Assembly (NCBI GenBank): GCA_034509735.1
Contig: JACGWO010000002.1
Span: forward strand, 49,225,115 to 49,289,114
Length of the DNA stretch: 64,000 nt
From: Sesamum alatum
Lineage: Eukaryota; Streptophyta; Magnoliopsida; Lamiales; Pedaliaceae
Direction: 5' to 3'
Shown here: positions 54,071 to 64,000 of the stretch, in pieces
Layout: the number at the start of each line of letters is the position of its first letter
How positions within the stretch are numbered: the stretch's first letter is position 1
Position numbers and translations under genes: made by a program
Notes under the pieces: generated by a model
What the model saw: only the letters and a program-made list of their open reading frames with translations
Databases searched by the model: none
What the model was told of the DNA's origin: nothing

Positions 54071-55070
54071 ATCAACATTAAAATATACTGATCAAATAAA
54101 ATATTACACATATAAACAGATTTGTATTTAAATAGATACGTCCCTCATAGAAGGAAAAAGCCAACTTTCTTAATTTACTCGCGATTCCAAAGAGGGGTAA
54201 CAAAATCATGAAAACTGGGGCGATATAAATCTCATTTTGGTTCTTAAATGAGATTTTTAAAGACCACTTTAAAGTGAAAATCTCATTTGCCAGAATTCTC
54301 ACTTTTCTTATACACTCTTTCTTATCGTAGTAACACGTTATACTTGATTTTGTAGTAGTTCAATCTCTTGTTGACATCATAATTTAAGCCTGAGAAGCTC
54401 AATTCTCATGAGTTTGTAAGGACCCAAACGGTGTTAGCGTTAATTTGTTATTTCCCCTCTCTTGCAAAAAATTGCAGTTATAATCGCTAAAAAAACGAAA
54501 TATGTGCCTCTCACGTGCCAGAAGTTCCACCATCACGCCCCAACTTTATGGCTACGTGAGTATCACGTGGTCATCTCCATCAAATATTTAACGACAAGAC
54601 GAAAAATGAAAAAAATCGTAAGTTATTGTTCTTAAAGTGAGAATCTAGTAATCACTGGACCAAAAGTGAACAATGGGTAAGTTATGGAACCAAAAATGAG
54701 ATTTTTCTTGTGAGATGCACATGCCTCTTTTTCCTCCAAAACACGCAGTTAACAGTCACGTAAGTCTCACATGGCCATTTCCATCAATTATTTAACGGCA
54801 GGACCAAAAGTGAGATAAAAAATAAAATATTAACTTTAAAGTGAGATTTTCATAATCATTCGGATAAAAAATGAACAAGGCTTAAATTATGAGACAAAAA
54901 TGATATTTTCCCTCTTTAAATAGATACGGTCCTCATTATTATAAGAAATTAAAGGACAACTACTTTACCTGCATCATTCTATATGGAATAGTACTACTTC
55001 AGTGGTTCCTAACCAACTATTTTTTTTAATGAAAATTCATAAATGTCAATTTGTTTTACTCGGACCATTA
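54071..55070. other. Intergenic DNA with GGACC-type repeats
   Basis: 54480-54910 has two tandem-like segments (GTGCCTCTCACGTGCC / ATGCCTCTTTTTCC, CACGTGGTCATCTCCATC / CACATGGCCATTTCCATC). This is a partly duplicated MITE remnant. No gene. Confidence 0.45.
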
Positions 55071-55074
55071 TTAC

Positions 55075-56110
55075 TCCTAGGATGGACCCTCAGCTGGTCC
55101 CTACGTACAAAATTTGATTTTTTGGTACTTGATATCTTCTAAAGGTCGCGCCATATCTTCACAGTATACTTACAATTTTTAGATAAGTTCGGAATTTATT
55201 TTATTAATTCAAAATATTTACAAACTGGCCTATGTATATCCTAAATCCTAATACATATGAATTCATCCCAATCATTCAATCATTTTTTATGGTACAGGAA
55301 TATAACCAAAGAATCAAGATGTAATTTCTCGAAAGGGTAATACGAAATTATCGAATCACCCCTGGCGACGGTTACATCCACTAGGATAGTTGGGTTAGTG
55401 GGCGGTTGGAGGGCAATATAGTCTTTACGCTTTCTAGTATATATACAGGTCTAGATAAATTGTAAAAGAGGAGGTTGTTTTGGCTCTGAGAAGGAATTGC
55501 GTAGGAGAGATGCAGAGAATTTAGAAGAGGAAGATGAATTGATAGTAGAATTTGATGGAATGCCATTTTTGTACCATCAATTTTGTTTTTTCTGGTTCAT
55601 ATGAAATCGTACAATTAGAAAGAAAAAAAATATAAATAGTGACCCTTCATACAATATGTATAACTTTTACTACCCTAATATTCTTACAACATTTTATCAT
55701 ATTTCATATAGATCTACTTGACTTAAGCATAGGGAGCACGCTATAACTGGGCTTCTTGATGTGGTTCCGATGATAATTTGTTTTGTAGACTTACGGCTAA
55801 GAAAATCAAATCGTATTTCATTTTTGTGGCTAACAACTACACGTATTGCCTTGCGCCGAATATTCGGTACAATAGTCCTCACTCTTGTATGAGAAATTGG
55901 TCACCTGTTCATCAATGAGTCGCTACGATAATTAATTGCATAACACGAATCGTTAAAAAAGGGATCACTTCGTCAAGTAAATTGCACCTGTCTTGAAATT
56001 TAATAGACGATTAATAGCAATAAATATCTTTATCTTTGCTGACCATTATTATAGCTAGGAGAGACACCTACAAATTTGAGTTAAACTCATCACTACTTAC
56101 TATTTTAAGC
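55075..56110 (+). repeat. Recurring locus module, split copy
   Basis: CAGCTGGTCCCTACGTAC at 55091 and TTGTATGAGAAATTGGTCAC, AGGGATCACTTCGTCAAG and CTTGAAATTTAATAGACG at 55884-56010 are module parts. The insert between (55160-55880) has short frames without recognised domains. Confidence 0.4.
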
Positions 56111-56842
56111 TAAAATTAATCATTATTTCATTTCTTTGGCTCGTCAGAGTTCCTTTTCTTATATATGTACACTGAATATATATCTCCATGAAATTATATA
56201 GAAGATCCCACGAAATTTAGCAGTAAATTCCATTTGGTATAGAAATTATAAAAACTCTGTATAAAATAATTTTTTTTTTCGAAAAAAATACAAGAAAATT
56301 GGCTACAGTAGATTATATGATGTAGAACAAGAAGTGATTGTATTTTGGGAGCATTTAGATGGGTGGATGTCGAAATTGTAGTGCTTTAGTTGTATGGTTT
56401 GATGGTAGAATTTTAAACTGTTATAACTTGTGCTGCGGAAAAGAGTTACGGGATAATTTAATTATCGTTTCAATCGTCTTCTTCAGGAAAACCCAACTCC
56501 TCAACACTATTATCAACAGGGGCCACCATTGGTGTGAAACTTTATCGGTTCGACCACTGTTTGGACGTTTTTTTGAATTTTTCTATGTTTACGTTGACTT
56601 TAGTTAATTTCATATTTTTCTATAGTTGTCATTTGAGTTTCATATTTTATCATATTATTGTTAGGATAATTTGATTCGAATCTCATAGATTTTTAAGATA
56701 ATCCAAAATTTTATCTGTTTGAGACCTGTTTTACTATCAATATTTTTTTTAAATACCTACAACTTCTATTATGAGAATTCATTCGAGAATAAAATAGTTT
56801 TCTTCCATTTCAAGTTCTTAAAATATTGAAACGTGGTCTTCC
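56111..56842. other. Intergenic DNA, unassigned
   Basis: An 82-codon frame at 56359-56607 lies in slightly richer sequence but shows no domain. It could be a captured gene fragment or chance. Confidence 0.3.
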
Positions 56843-56851
56843 TTTATTTTT

Positions 56852-58042
56852 GGATAAATTGCATAAAATCCCTCTGTGTTTTAAAAATTTTACAAAAACC
56901 CTCCTATGTTAAAAAAATAGGTAAAAAACCCCTGTGTTTTTTAAAATGTTGCATACTTTCCCCTTCCGTTAAATAAGCTTAACAGTGTTAAAATTTGTGT
57001 TGAATTGCCCGTTATACCCTTCTTATAACAACCATATATGGATTTTTAAGTTTTAAAAAATCAACGGTTCAGATCTTACATAAATTTAAATATCTTTTTT
57101 TATTTATATATAATTTTTTAAGAATATATAAATATATATATATACACAATACATATTTGTGTATACATATTAACAGCGGCGACGCCCGCCGCCTATGTGA
57201 GCGACGAAGTTGTTGCCACCCATACTGGGCGACGGCGACGTCACCCGTTGCCCCACAAAAAGGGCAACGCGAGGTCGCCTCGTTCCGCCGCCCCAGCAGG
57301 GGCGGCAGCTCAGTCTGGGCGCGGTCGCCTTGGATCTGGGTGACCGCCCAAATCCATGGCGACCGCGCCCCTGGGCTACCGTCGTCGGGTGATGCGGTCA
57401 GCCGTCCCAGCAGGGGCGGCGGGTCGATCTGGGGCGCGACCGCCCAGATTCAGGGCAACGGCGCCCCCGTCGCCCAACCTGGGCGATGACGGTCACTCAT
57501 AAAGAAGGGCGACCTCCGTCGCCCAGGCCCGACGACGACATGGATGGCCGGCGGTGATGGGTTGACGGCGAGGCGGCGGCCGGAGAAGTGAATTTTAGTT
57601 TACTATTTTTGTATTGTGATTTGTTAATTTAAAATTTTAACTTTTAAAAATTTTATATACAATTTAGGTATTTTATATTTAGTTAATATATTTTTTAAAA
57701 AACCCAATTAATTAAAATATATTAAAACTAATTAATAAAATAAATTAATCAATAATATATAATTAATTAAAATATATCTAAGCTAAAATATTAATTTTCT
57801 CTTATATATATTATAGATAGAGGTAAAATAAACCTTTTGAAATATAAAATAATGTCAAAAGGTGTTAAAAAATAAACCCACTCGCACTTTAGGCGTGTGG
57901 AGTGCACTCTCCGTTAATTTCTAACGGAGAGGGGGTATTTGCTGTCTTTTTCATAACACGGGGGGTTTTTTGCTTATAAAAATAATATGGGGGAATTTCG
58001 TGCAATTTCTTCATAACACAGGGAGTGTTATGGAATTTACCC
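56852..58042. mobile_element. Pack-MULE-like element with GC-rich cargo, 1.19 kb
   Basis: GGATAAATTGCATAAAATCC at the left mirrors, from the right, GGGTAAATTCCATAACACTCC. A perfect 9-bp duplication TTTATTTTT flanks it (56843-56851 and 58043-58051). The arms are AT-rich, but 57173-57590 is a GC-rich insert with repeated GCGACCGCCCAGATC/GGGCGACGG-like words. Mutator-like elements carrying foreign GC-rich pieces are known as Pack-MULEs. The longest frame (57157-57489, 110 codons, Arg/Pro/Gly-rich) has no recognised domain. Confidence 0.7.
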
Positions 58043-58241
58043 TTTATTTTTTCGTTTTATATTGCTTCTATTCCATCACTATATATTTCACAATCATTGC
58101 TTGGTCATAACACTTAATTAAAACTAATTATATATATATATATATAACTCTTTGGGGCATATATATATAACGGTATAAAGATATTATTCTAGAAGTAAGT
58201 TAATATGCAAAGGGCATATATATATATATATATTTATATAG

Positions 58242-58578
58242 GGTTAATTGCAAGTAGTTGGAGTAAATTTAGAAAGAAACAAAAAATACTTATGAAAGTA
58301 GCTAAAATAATCACGTCGGTAAGTATTTTTTTTTTTTTTAATAAATTTACTTTAGTTGTCACGTTGTAAAATATCAACCAATAGGAGAAAAACTCTAATT
58401 TTCATCCATCACGTTAGAGACATGTGTCATTCTTCTAGGAACTTTGTAAAAATCCAGCCTTCAAAAGATCAAATTTAAAAAAATTGAAAAGATAGAGGAC
58501 CATTTTATTGCCCTAAATACTTAAGGATTAAAATGGCATAATCATGTATAACTATATAATGAAAATTTTAATTACCCC
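58242..58578. mobile_element. MITE, full copy of the family at the window start
   Basis: GGTTAATTGCAAGTAGTT at the left and AAAATTTTAATTACCCC at the right as imperfect inverted ends. Shared interior with 1-283. It lies 175 bp upstream of the G-box block of the 59 kb gene. Confidence 0.6.
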
Positions 58579-58639
58579 TATATATATATAATCAAATATA
58601 GAGCATGATGGGCAAGGGAAAAATGAAGTTAATTTTATA

Positions 58640-58850
58640 CCTGCTGTAATTGATTTATTTCGTCTCATCAGACATCATTAGATCCTTAGGAACCCTCTTC
58701 ATGTAAAAATATGTTCACTGATTGGTGTCCATGAACCTTATACGGAAAGACTTACAATCACATATACAATTCACACGTGATTGATTAGGTTTGTCGGTTC
58801 TGTGGAGTTTGGCCACAATTTCCGACTCTTTCGTCTCAAGACATTGATTG
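58640..58850 (+). promoter_or_regulatory. Upstream regulatory block with G-box, 59 kb gene
   Basis: AAAATATGTTCACTGATTGG, CAATCACATATACAATTCAC, ACGTGATTGATTAGGTTTGT and TTCGTCTCAAGACATTG match the block upstream of the 50 kb gene. CACGTG lies at 58774-58779, about 150 bp before the TATA box. Confidence 0.6.
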
Positions 58851-58927
58851 AATTGACTCCCTGTCTGTCTGAGGACATAAGTTAGAAACTATTGCAAATC
58901 TTTTATTACATTTAAGGTTTTTCATCC

Positions 58928-58968
58928 TATAAAAAGGCATGCAATTGCACACCTCCCCTCAAAACCCA
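58928..58968 (+). promoter_or_regulatory. Core promoter of the 59 kb chitinase
   Basis: TATAAAAA (58928-58935), then GGCATGCAATTGCACACCTC. CATGCA directly follows the TATA box, as in the 50 kb gene. It lies about 70 bp before the ATG. Confidence 0.75.
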
Positions 58969-59002
58969 CAACAAAAAACCTCGTCAACTTAAAACTAACA
59001 AA

Positions 59003-59941
59003 ATGGCAACAAAAACCCTTGTTTTATTACTCTCCCTCCTCATCGCCTTCTCCCCGCTCAGTTCCTCGCAAGACTGTGGAATTTCGGTCTATTGGGGCCA
59101 CAACGCTTTCGAGGGATCCCTCGTCCAGGCCTGTCTGTCCGGCTTTTACCAGTACGTAAACATCGCCTCCTTAGCCGCCTTCGGCTGCGGCAAAACCCCT
59201 GTACTGGACTTGGCCGGCCATTGCGATTCCCCGTCAGGCTCCTGTAGGGTTCTAATCACAGAAATCCAGACCTGTCAGAGTCTAGGCATCAAAGTCCTGC
59301 TATCACTCGGCGGCTCTGCCGGCAACTACGGCCTCTGTTCGTCTGACGATGCAAAGCAAGTCGCTGCTTATCTATACGATACTTTCTTAAGCGGCACCAA
59401 CACCACCGGGCCACTAGGGCCCGTCGCTTTGGACGGCATAGACTTTGATATTGAATTTCCAAGCTCCAGTCTGTACTGGGACGACCTCGCCAGGGCCCTG
59501 AAAAACTACAGCACACCGGAGAAAAAGGTGTATTTAGCTGCAGCCCCAGAGTGTTCTATCCCCGACCCTAACCTGGACGCCGCTATCCAAACCGGGCTTT
59601 TCGACTACGTTTGGGTACAGTTTTACAACAATCCCCAATGTGATTACAGAGGGGGTATCTCCAGTCTTGTAGCTGCATGGAACCAGTGGAGTGCATCACT
59701 CCCGGAGGGTAATCAGCTTTTCTTGGGCTTGCCAGCATCGCCTGCAGCAGCCGGCTCCGGATACGTTTCGCCTATTGAGGTTGAGACTCAGATCCTGCCG
59801 GTGATTAGCCATTCTGAAAATTATGGAGGGGTGATGCTGTGGAACAAGTTCTATGATATTGACTTCAGTCTAATTATAAAGCCAGCAGTGTGTAGCTTCA
59901 CCCTGCACCGTAAAGACTCGTTGATCTCCATGGTTAAGTGA
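59003..59941 (+). CDS. Class III acidic endochitinase (hevamine-type GH18)
   Basis: A 312-residue secreted endochitinase, close paralogue of the 50 kb gene. Signal peptide about 1-23, mature start near DCGISVYWGHN. The Gln of the usual YWGQN is His33 here. The catalytic motif D144-G-I-D147-F-D149-I-E151 is intact, with Tyr208 in VWVQFYNN and Trp280 in GGVMLW. All six disulfide cysteines of the hevamine fold are present. The tail LHRKDSLISMVK matches the 50 kb copy except for a few residues. Expected to act in the apoplast or vacuole on chitin of fungi or as a seed protein. Promoter block, 3' UTR hairpin and poly(A) region match the other copies. Probably active. Confidence 0.95.
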   Translation: MATKTLVLLLSLLIAFSPLSSSQDCGISVYWGHNAFEGSLVQACLSGFYQYVNIASLAAFGCGKTPVLDLAGHCDSPSGSCRVLITEIQTCQSLGIKVLLSLGGSAGNYGLCSSDDAKQVAAYLYDTFLSGTNTTGPLGPVALDGIDFDIEFPSSSLYWDDLARALKNYSTPEKKVYLAAAPECSIPDPNLDAAIQTGLFDYVWVQFYNNPQCDYRGGISSLVAAWNQWSASLPEGNQLFLGLPASPAAAGSGYVSPIEVETQILPVISHSENYGGVMLWNKFYDIDFSLIIKPAVCSFTLHRKDSLISMVK

Positions 59942-59964
59942 GGGGTTTCTGGCATTGGCTAATT

Positions 59965-59991
59965 ATTCCTGGCTTTTCCTATGCTAGGAAT
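59965..59991 (+). promoter_or_regulatory. 3' UTR hairpin, 59 kb gene
   Basis: ATTCCTGGC pairs with GCTAGGAAT (nine pairs, one G-U). Compared with the 50 kb gene the second pair changes from C-G to T-A, preserving pairing. Confidence 0.65.
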
Positions 59992-60052
59992 AGTGTGAAA
60001 TATCCCAATGCATGTACGTTGTAATGTTATGAATGGATAAATTGATCAACAA

Positions 60053-60058
60053 AATAAA
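60053..60058 (+). terminator. Poly(A) signal of the 59 kb chitinase
   Basis: AATAAA, about 112 bp after the stop, followed by AAGGGTAAGCTGGC as in the paralogues. Confidence 0.6.
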
Positions 60059-60170
60059 AAGGGTAAGCTGGCTTAAGCTGGATCTTCTATTATACTTTCG
60101 AGTTATTAGGTTATGCAATTTCGTAAAAGATGTCATTGGACTGAATCACTTTAGTTATGAATGTACTTAG

Positions 60171-60424
60171 GGAAAAATACAAGCAACTTCCCTATGATAT
60201 TGCAAATGAATAAATTATTTTCTATAAAAAAATAAAATAGTAATTTACATCCTTGTATTTTTTGAAATGAATCAATTTAACTCCCCGTATTTTTTAAAAT
60301 GAAGCAATTCAGGAAGGTAAATTGCTGTATTTTAGAGAACACAAAGAAGTAAGTAGCTATTTTTTGTTCATAGGGAGGTAATTTGCTCATTTGCAATATC
60401 ACATGGAGGTAAATTGCGTTAAAC
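60171..60424. mobile_element. Small foldback MITE
   Basis: TATGATATTGCAAATGA near the left mirrors TCATTTGCAATATCACATGG near the right. GGAGGTAAATTGC lies at the right end. Confidence 0.6.
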
Positions 60425-60759
60425 ACAATTTAATTATTGTAGTAAATTCATGACTTGATTATGATAAATAATTCACTTTGAGACTGATTAATAGATAATA
60501 GATATTGTTCTATCAAATATTAAAAATTAGGAAAGAAAAATATAGGCTTGAAAGAAATTAATAGAATTTGGGTTACGAGGAATTGAAATCTAATACCTAA
60601 GCTAATTATGTAAACGGTATGAGAATTATAGCCCAAATCGAATTCTGTCAAACTGAATGTAATTAATGTGTGTTTGTCAAATATATCTATTCGAATAGTA
60701 TTTTTTTTTTTCACACACACACAAAATAATAATAATTAAAAAAATAGAGAACCAGGTAT
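60425..60759. other. AT-rich intergenic DNA, nothing recognised
   Basis: Contains a CACACACACAC run at 60712-60722. No gene. Confidence 0.4.
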
Positions 60760-61205
60760 GCATAAAAGGGGGTTACATGCATTTTTTGTCCCATAAATTA
60801 GATCATTTGATATTTTCGCCTTTTAACTTTCTAGGCTAACATTTTAGTGTTCACGATTTCAGTCATTTTTCTGTTGAAGTTTGTCTTTCTCGCCAGAAAA
60901 ATGTATGCATCTCATTTGACTTTTTAAAATTTGGGCTACTATTACTATTGATTTATTTTTGCCAGTATTTTTATCTTTAACTTTCTAGGGTAGCGTTCGG
61001 ATTCTACATCTTTCTAATTTTTGCAATTTCAGTTATTTTCTTTATTAGAATTCACCCTTCTTGTAAGTGGAGTGAACTCCGACTAAAAAAAAAAAAACTG
61101 CAATTGCAAAAATTAAAAAATATAGGACCAAAATACTACCACAAAAAATTAAAGAATGAAAACGCCAAATAATCTAAATTACGAGATAAAAAAAATACAT
61201 TTAAT
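60760..61205. mobile_element. GGACC-type inverted-repeat MITE
   Basis: GGGGTTACATGCATTTTTTG at the left and AAAAAAATACATTTAATC at the right. Paired interior TTGATATTTTCGCC/AAAACGCCAAAT and TTTTAACTTTCTAG/AATTAAAGAATG. Ends approximate. Confidence 0.6.
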
Positions 61206-61689
61206 CTACATAAAGGTGCCCGAATTGTGAATATGTACATCATATATTTTATTATAATATGAAAATTTTCATATTAGAATAAAAAAAAATTAACGTATGT
61301 TATAAGGTATTGGGACCACATAAGCAACGTTTCCTTACCCTACGGGATCAAATATGTTGACCCATAAAATACGGGATCAAAAATACAACACCATCTATCT
61401 TATGAAACCAAAAGTACGATACTGATAATTTTGATATCGTTCTATCTTATGAAATCAAAAGTACAATACTAATAATTTTGAAACCATTAAAACCAACTTG
61501 GACCACAGAAAAGTAGTTTCTGTCCAAAATTAATGTCTATTAGACTTTGGAACAATACGTGCAACATTTTATTATTTAATGGGATCAAGTATATTAACTT
61601 AAATAAAGTATGAGACCAAAAGTACGTATAACAACCTTGTCAATGAGATCAAAAGTTCAATTATACCGCATCCTATATTGTACGTAAGG
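61206..61689. repeat. AT-rich DNA with a ~55-bp tandem duplication
   Basis: ATCTTATGAAACCAAAAGTACGATACT..AATTTTGAT occurs at 61398 and again at 61443 with small changes. No gene. Confidence 0.5.
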
Positions 61690-61940
61690 TCCACCGAAAC
61701 TACTATGTACTGTATATTTGTTTTACACCTGTTTTGCGTGGAAATTGGGCACGTGCTGATAAATTTGGGCTAATGAATGACAAGGACACAACAAGAACTG
61801 CGGAAACCGGACCAATTCCATTTCCTCGTATTGTCTCACATCTTTAAATTAAATGCATATAACGACAAAACCCACTTGCTCCTATCTCAATAATTGACTG
61901 GACATGGGTACCGGTTCACCGCGTACGCCTATAAATATTT
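61690..61940 (+). repeat. Recurring locus module, copy near 3' end
   Basis: AAGGTCCACCGAAACTACTATG, GGCACGTGCTGATAAATTTG, AATGACAAGGACACAACAAG, AACCGGACCAATTCC and GGTTCACCGCGTACGCC keep the module order. Confidence 0.6.
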
Positions 61941-62862
61941 TATTTCCATTTTTATTGAAAAATAATTTTTGTTTTGGGACTTGGTGGATCGACTAACCCA
62001 CGTCAAGTAGTGATTTTTCCTTTTTATGATTTTTTTTATCTTTTAATATGGTGAATGATATTGGAGGGAACACATCACAATAAAGAAATGCTTCATATTT
62101 TGAAGTTATTATTAAATTAACAGAGTTTGTATTTCTATTTTCATTAGCAAAAAAAATTGTGCTAGACTTGTTGCATCGATGCAACTGAGTGGAAAAAATA
62201 ATTTTGCAAAAAGATTGCCGCCCGAAATATTTCTCCTTAAGATTTTTTTAAGTACTGTTCTTAGTTTGAGCTATCATTTTTTTTTTTTTTTAAGAAGTCA
62301 GAACACTGAAAAACCCCTCAGTTATAACATTACAAAATTTAAATCAATCAATGATCGTGAGGTTTAAGTAAATTAAAATAAAGGCCCATAAAAATGTAGT
62401 TAACAAATGAATAGTAGGTTGAGAGTATATATAGCCATTGTAGAGTCTCCACATTGAGATGTTGCCACGTGACTAGCCATCTATGACTATGATTTCAACG
62501 TGGGGTTTGGGATTCATGAATTTGCACAACTCGTATAGCCTTAATCTTTTTTCCACACAATCTTTGCAAGTGGGAGCATTTCTCAGAGCTTGTATAAATT
62601 CTGTGCATGTATTTGTATTTCAATTCGTCGAATTTATACTTTATTATAATTGAAGAGTACTTGTTTGGTGTCTTAATTTTTTTGGTCTGTCATTTTTTAT
62701 TTTAAATTATTTCAATATTTTTTTGCTTTTTCTCAAGCTCCAATTCTCTCTTTCTTTCCCCACTCTTCTCTCAATAACTTCCCACAACTTCTATTTTATT
62801 TACTGTTTTTCATTTATTTAACTAAGATATATATTTTTAAAAAGTAATAATTATATTATTTA
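61941..62862. other. Intergenic DNA, unassigned
   Basis: 62400-62660 is a slightly GC-richer patch with a TATATATAG run and CCACGTGAC, possibly a promoter remnant. No coding frame is supported. Confidence 0.3.
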
Positions 62863-63260
62863 GGCAAAATTATACTTTTGGTCCCATAGGACTGGGGGGT
62901 CAATACTTTTGGTCCCGCGTTTCCTGAGATGATCAATTTAGTCTCAAAATTGAGAATTTTCGACACTTTTGGTCCCGCGCTTTCTAAAATGACCAATTTA
63001 GTCCCAAAGTCGGGAATTTTCGACAGTTTTGATCCGATTAGATGATTTCCGTCAAAAATGTTAACGGCAAACGTCTCGCCGTTAGTGGGACCAAATGTAT
63101 CGAAAATTCTCAATTTTGGGACTAAATTGGTCATTTCAGAAAGTGCGGGACCAAAAGTGTCGAAAATTCTCAATTTTGAGACTAAATTGATTATTTCATG
63201 AAGCACGAGACCAAAAGTGTTGACCCCTCAATTCTATAGGACCAAAAGTGTAATTTTACC
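62863..63260. mobile_element. MULE-type foldback MITE with perfect 9-bp duplication
   Basis: GGCAAAATTATACTTTTGGT at the left and ..ACCAAAAGTGTAATTTTACC at the right. TATTATTTA flanks both sides. Repeated GAAAATTCTCAATTTTG/GGGACCAAAAGTGTCG units inside. The 116-codon minus-strand frame with repeats is a by-product. Confidence 0.9.
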
Positions 63261-63446
63261 TATTATTTAAATTCTAAATTAATTGCACACACATTTGGGG
63301 GTGCCACACACACTAGTTTTCTTATAAGGGAGCTTATAGTGGTGAAATTCCTTATCAAATCTCATGTCTCTCTTGGCAGTGCTCGTAATGGTTGTACTGC
63401 CGTTTCAATATTTTTACTCCATCTTGTTTTACTAATTTCATATTAG

Positions 63447-63626
63447 GAAAATTCTTGTTCGGATAAGATTTGATCAAATTTGAATCAATCATATAGTAAA
63501 AGTGCAGTACACTTGTGTAATTGGTGTACAGTTCATGGAAAGTGACCAATTACATAACAAGTGTATCACATTTGCTCTATAATTGATTTGATTCGATCAA
63601 ACCTCATCTGGAAAAGAATTTTCCTC
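63447..63626. mobile_element. Foldback MITE, relative of 31572-31730
   Basis: GAAAATTCTTGTTCGG, CAATCATATAGTAAAAGTGC, AATTACATAACAAGTGTATC and GGAAAAGAATTTTCC form inverted arms around GTACAGTTCATGG. Confidence 0.7.
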
Positions 63627-63949
63627 CTTCATCCTAATACAAGATTATACAAATTTAGATCTTACACGAAATAATTAACGTAGTCAATTAATTTATAAGT
63701 TATTTTTCTAGAAATAAGTGTTTGTGTTGTTGTTGTTTTTTTTTTCTTTACTGTTGTGTTGAGGAATATCTAATTATCATATGATGTTCATGTGCCAAAT
63801 TTTATTACAATATTACTCAATTTAATCATTGTAATTCAGCCAATACATTAGGACGTTAAAAATCGAGTCTACACTAAATCAAGTATTATAAGTATGTCAC
63901 CGTCTGCTCACAATACACTTACATACTTAGGATATATATTAATTAGTTT

Positions 63950-64000
63950 ATTTTAATCTCATTGGATTCTTACGAAGCCATGTCGTGTAAAGATATCTTC
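63950..64000 (+). promoter_or_regulatory. Start of a chitinase upstream-type block at the window edge
   Basis: GGATTCTTACGAAGCCATGT and GTGTAAAGATATCTTC match the left end of the upstream blocks at 5110, 30310 and 58690 (ATTCTTACAAG, GTAAAGATATTTCACTAAT). The sequence ends within it. Confidence 0.4.

Noticed and set aside
57157..57489. Open frame of 110 codons in the GC-rich insert
   Set aside because: It is repetitive and Arg/Pro/Gly-rich, has no domain, and lies inside a transposable element; GC-rich DNA has few stop codons by chance.
62856..63206. 116-residue repeat protein on the minus strand
   Set aside because: The protein repeats come from the inverted and direct repeats of a MULE-type MITE with a clear 9-bp duplication.

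Overview
The window looks like plant nuclear DNA, most likely from a dicot. It is very AT-rich between genes. The genes are sparse and intronless, and they stand out as GC-richer islands. The rest is short non-autonomous transposons, tRNA-derived SINEs, solo LTRs and old duplicated non-coding blocks. I cannot name the species.

Five protein-coding genes are convincing. One, at 13.9-14.5 kb, is a CYTH/TTM3-type tripolyphosphatase. The other four form a dispersed cluster of hevamine-type (class III, GH18) secretory chitinases. They are a two-domain fusion on the minus strand (21.9-23.7 kb), a single-domain copy with a damaged catalytic centre (31.8-32.8 kb), and two intact, probably active copies (50.35-51.29 kb and 59.0-59.94 kb). 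All four share a signal peptide, a short conserved C-terminal tail, and 3' UTR blocks that include a hairpin and a CATGCA-rich stretch. Three share a core promoter block with CATGCA just after the TATA box. The two intact copies also share an upstream block with a CACGTG G-box.

Layout: 0-11 kb holds MITEs, a LINE RNase H relic, SINEs and a relic of the chitinase upstream block. 11-13.7 kb holds three MULE-type foldback elements in a row, followed by the TTM3-like gene. 15-21.4 kb is AT-rich, with one well-defined solo LTR, a second likely one and a ~1 kb duplicated non-coding block. The chitinase cluster runs from 21.7 kb to the end. Between 38 and 47 kb it is interrupted by four related non-coding units (A-D) with later transposon insertions. 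A GC-rich insert carried by a MULE-like (Pack-MULE-like) element lies at 56.9-58.0 kb, just upstream of the last chitinase.

The main signals are these. (1) The 31.8 kb chitinase has an open frame but lost the catalytic Asp and two other active-site residues, and its TATA box is gone next to a foldback MITE. (2) A fused double-GH18 protein kept the catalytic acids but lost the same active-site Trp in both domains. (3) A 3' UTR hairpin is conserved in all four chitinase genes. (4) A ~630 bp hAT-type MITE family is resolved by 8-bp target duplications. (5) A recurring non-coding module appears many times, always in the same orientation, which points to repeated local duplication.
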